From: Natronosalvus vescus
Lineage (GTDB): Archaea; Halobacteriota; Halobacteria; Halobacteriales; Natrialbaceae
Direction: 5' to 3'
Length of the DNA: 64,000 nt
NCBI RefSeq assembly: GCF_023973145.1
Contig: NZ_CP099546.1
Location: 2,232,001-2,296,000 of the forward strand
The position numbers and the translations under genes were made by a program. Positions 62,191-64,000 of the stretch are shown here, one piece after another. The notes beneath the pieces were generated by a model that was not told the DNA's origin, did no database searches, and saw nothing but the letters and a program-made list of their open reading frames with translations. Numbering within the stretch: position 1 is the first letter of the stretch; the number at the start of each line of letters is the position of its first letter.

Positions 62191-63459
62191 ATGGTCGGGC
62201 TCCTCCGTCGGCTGCTGGCTGCGTTCAGCGTCGACCGGCGCGTCCTCGCGCTCGCGTTCGCGCGGATGGCCGACGGCGTCGGCAACTCCTTTCTGATCAT
62301 CGTGATCCCGCTCTACGTCGGCAGCGAGGTCGTCGGTGGCCGCACGTTCGGCCTCGAGGAGGCGGTCATCATCGGTACCATCCTCTCGCTATACGGATTT
62401 CTCAACAGCAGCGCCCAACCGTTCACGGGCCGGTTCTCGGATCGAACGGGAAAACGACGAGCGTTCATCCTGGTCGGCCTCGTCGGCCTGACGATTACGA
62501 ACCTGGCGTACGTGCTCGCGGACACCTACGCGGAACTGCTGGTGATCCGCGGCCTCCAGGGCGTCAGCGTGGCCTTCATCGTCCCCACGTCGATCGCACT
62601 CGTCAACGAACTCGCGACGACACGCGACCGGGGCGGGAACATGGGTGTCTACAATACCTTCAGGCTGATCGGCTTCGGGGCCGGCCCGGTCGCCGCTGGT
62701 GCCGTCGTCAGCCTCGGTCCGTACACGCTCTCGCTAACGACGCTCGAGGTCACGCTCAGTGGGTTCGACGCGGCGTTCTACGTGGCGGCGATCACGGCGG
62801 CGATCAGCGCGCTGATGGTCACCCTCCTGGTGTCGGATCCGGAGGCGACGAAAGCAAACGCGGGCGACGACCTCTCGATCGCGATCCGTGATCCAACCGG
62901 ACGCCACCTTCTCGACCCGGTGTTCACCCTCGGAATCGCGACGCTCTTTCTGGCGGCCTCCATCGCCCTGTTCGCCACGATTCAGCCACAGATCAACGCC
63001 CGCCTCGAGCAGGGGGCGACCTGGTTCGGCCTCCAGTTCGCCGGGTTCGTGATCGCCCAGGTACTGCTCCAGACGCCGATCGGACGGGCCTGCGACCGTT
63101 ACGGTCGACGCCCGTTCATCGTCGCTGGCATGATCTTTCTGGTGCCGACGACGCTCGTCCAGGGGTACGTCCTCACCTCCGAGGCGATGTTTCTCGCCCG
63201 CCTGTTACAGGGAGTCGCCGGGGCGATGGTGTTCGCCCCGTCGCTCGCGCTCGCTGGCGACCTCGCCGGTGAGGGTGAGTCCGGCACGAAACTCTCGATC
63301 CTGACGATGGCGTTCGGATTCGGGATCGCCCTCGGCCCGTTCGCCTCCGGTGCCCTGGTCGCCTACGGCTTTCGCGTCCCATTCATCTTCGGTGCCGTGA
63401 TCTCGGCCGTCGGGGCCGTGCTCGTGATCACGCAGGTTGAAGAGACGCTCGAGTTGTAG
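62191..63459 (+). CDS. MFS transporter
   Basis: A 422-residue protein with twelve membrane helices. The motif FTGRFSDRTGKRRAFILVG between helices 2 and 3 is the MFS signature, and GRACDRYGRRPFIVAG is its counterpart in the second half. The type resembles drug or metabolite exporters. The central cytosolic loop (about 205-240) is acidic. No gene around it hints at a substrate. Confidence 0.9.
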   Translation: MVGLLRRLLAAFSVDRRVLALAFARMADGVGNSFLIIVIPLYVGSEVVGGRTFGLEEAVIIGTILSLYGFLNSSAQPFTGRFSDRTGKRRAFILVGLVGLTITNLAYVLADTYAELLVIRGLQGVSVAFIVPTSIALVNELATTRDRGGNMGVYNTFRLIGFGAGPVAAGAVVSLGPYTLSLTTLEVTLSGFDAAFYVAAITAAISALMVTLLVSDPEATKANAGDDLSIAIRDPTGRHLLDPVFTLGIATLFLAASIALFATIQPQINARLEQGATWFGLQFAGFVIAQVLLQTPIGRACDRYGRRPFIVAGMIFLVPTTLVQGYVLTSEAMFLARLLQGVAGAMVFAPSLALAGDLAGEGESGTKLSILTMAFGFGIALGPFASGALVAYGFRVPFIFGAVISAVGAVLVITQVEETLEL

Positions 63460-63546
63460 GTGCCGCCCGTTCCATCGACGCGGAAACTTAAAAGACGGAC
63501 GTATCCAGCCACGACGTTGTTATCGTGGCCTCCCAACGGACGACCG

Positions 63547-63666
63547 ATGGATCCGCTCCCCCCATCGTTCGAACTGCTCATCTACGTCGTCTTGACCGGA
63601 ATCGCAATTACTGGAATACTCTTACACGTTCACCTCTGGCGAATCGATCCGCGTCGACAGGCCTGA
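63547..63666 (+). CDS. 39-residue single-helix membrane protein
   Basis: ATG at 63547 gives MDPLPPSFELLIYVVLTGIA and so on: one membrane helix and a short basic end WRIDPRRQA. A cttaaaag TATA-like box is at about 63487, giving a leader of about 30 nt. The gene is too short for most callers. It could be a regulatory membrane peptide; the longer frame from 63460 is less likely. Confidence 0.55.
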   Translation: MDPLPPSFELLIYVVLTGIAITGILLHVHLWRIDPRRQA

Positions 63667-63761
63667 TCGAGCCGCATTGTCCCCGCTGGCGTCAACGTAC
63701 ACGAACGCGACCCGGTCACCCCTTCGCTACCTTTTTGCCGACGCTGTGGGTACGACCTGTC

Positions 63762-64000
63762 ATGCAAACCGTGCGCGCGCCGGCGACGAGCGCGAACCTC
63801 GGCAGTGGCTTCGACGTCTTCGGACTCGCACTCGAGTCACCCGCCGACGTCGTCCGCGTCGAGCGCGCCGCGGAGACGACGATCACCGTCACGGGGGTCG
63901 GCAGCACCTACATTCCGGAGGATCCGAAGTCGAACACCGTCGGCGCGGTCGCCGACGCGCTCGACGCCCCGGCTCGCATCCACATCGATAAGGGCGTGCG
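63762..64000 (+). CDS. thrB: Homoserine kinase, N-terminal part (runs off right edge)
   Basis: The frame from the ATG at 63762 reads MQTVRAPATSANLGSGFDVF, the N-terminal GHMP-kinase signature of ThrB, which phosphorylates homoserine on the way to threonine. About 80 codons are visible, and the ATP-binding P-loop PxxxGLGSS lies beyond the edge. A ctttttg stretch about 32 nt before the ATG may be the promoter. Mevalonate kinase and other GHMP kinases differ in this N-terminus. Confidence 0.93.
   Translation, partial: MQTVRAPATSANLGSGFDVFGLALESPADVVRVERAAETTITVTGVGSTYIPEDPKSNTVGAVADALDAPARIHIDKGV

Overview
The window is chromosomal DNA from a haloarchaeon (class Halobacteria). The evidence is high GC with strong GC3 bias, uniformly acidic proteins, an archaeal A-type ATP synthase operon, ribosomal protein L10e, an archaeal isoprenyl diphosphate synthase, a MinD-type ATPase without MinE, HalOD1, HFX_2341 and several Halobacteria-restricted DUF families. 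Promoters look like TATA boxes about 25-35 nt before start codons, and Shine-Dalgarno sequences are mostly absent (leaderless genes). Placement within Natrialbales-type organisms is only an impression.

Layout. 1-9 kb: the end of ileS, citrate synthase, a two-gene MgtE-type transporter, a tandem crcB pair preceded by a convincing fluoride riboswitch, a CDF metal exporter, a tiny rubrerythrin-like zinc protein, an MBL hydrolase and a MinD ATPase. 8.7-12.7 kb: cell-envelope genes (membrane-anchored HTH regulator, secreted protein, pilin-like protein) and a quinone-type methyltransferase. 12.8-20.8 kb: ATP synthase genes in the order H-I-K-E-C-F-A-B, with subunit D not in the window. 21-34.6 kb: pdxS, a beta-propeller secreted protein, a cupin, a sodium/solute symporter with its DUF3311 partner, a membrane HTH regulator, a CPBP protease, pgi and DUF5812. 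34.7-50.7 kb: a HFX_2341 (CARF-like plus wHTH) regulator, an RND exporter, valS, two lipoproteins, an MFS transporter, an RHH protein, a second beta-propeller protein and DUF5814.

51-53.2 kb is an AT-rich accessory patch. It starts at tRNA-His, whose 3' end is duplicated about 106 bp downstream like an attachment-site scar. It holds a HalOD1 protein, a zinc-cluster protein and a winged-helix gene broken by a stop codon. 53.2-64 kb returns to core genes: S2P-CBS protease, L10e, an ATP-grasp ligase, catalase HPII, isochorismatase, DUF373, idsA, MFS and the start of homoserine kinase.

The strongest non-coding signals are the fluoride riboswitch, the tRNA-His duplication, an 86-bp palindrome before rpl10e, a double inverted repeat near 26.3 kb, a 17-bp operator-like palindrome near 10.15 kb, and several short tandem repeats. 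I saw no CRISPR array, rRNA or intact insertion sequence.
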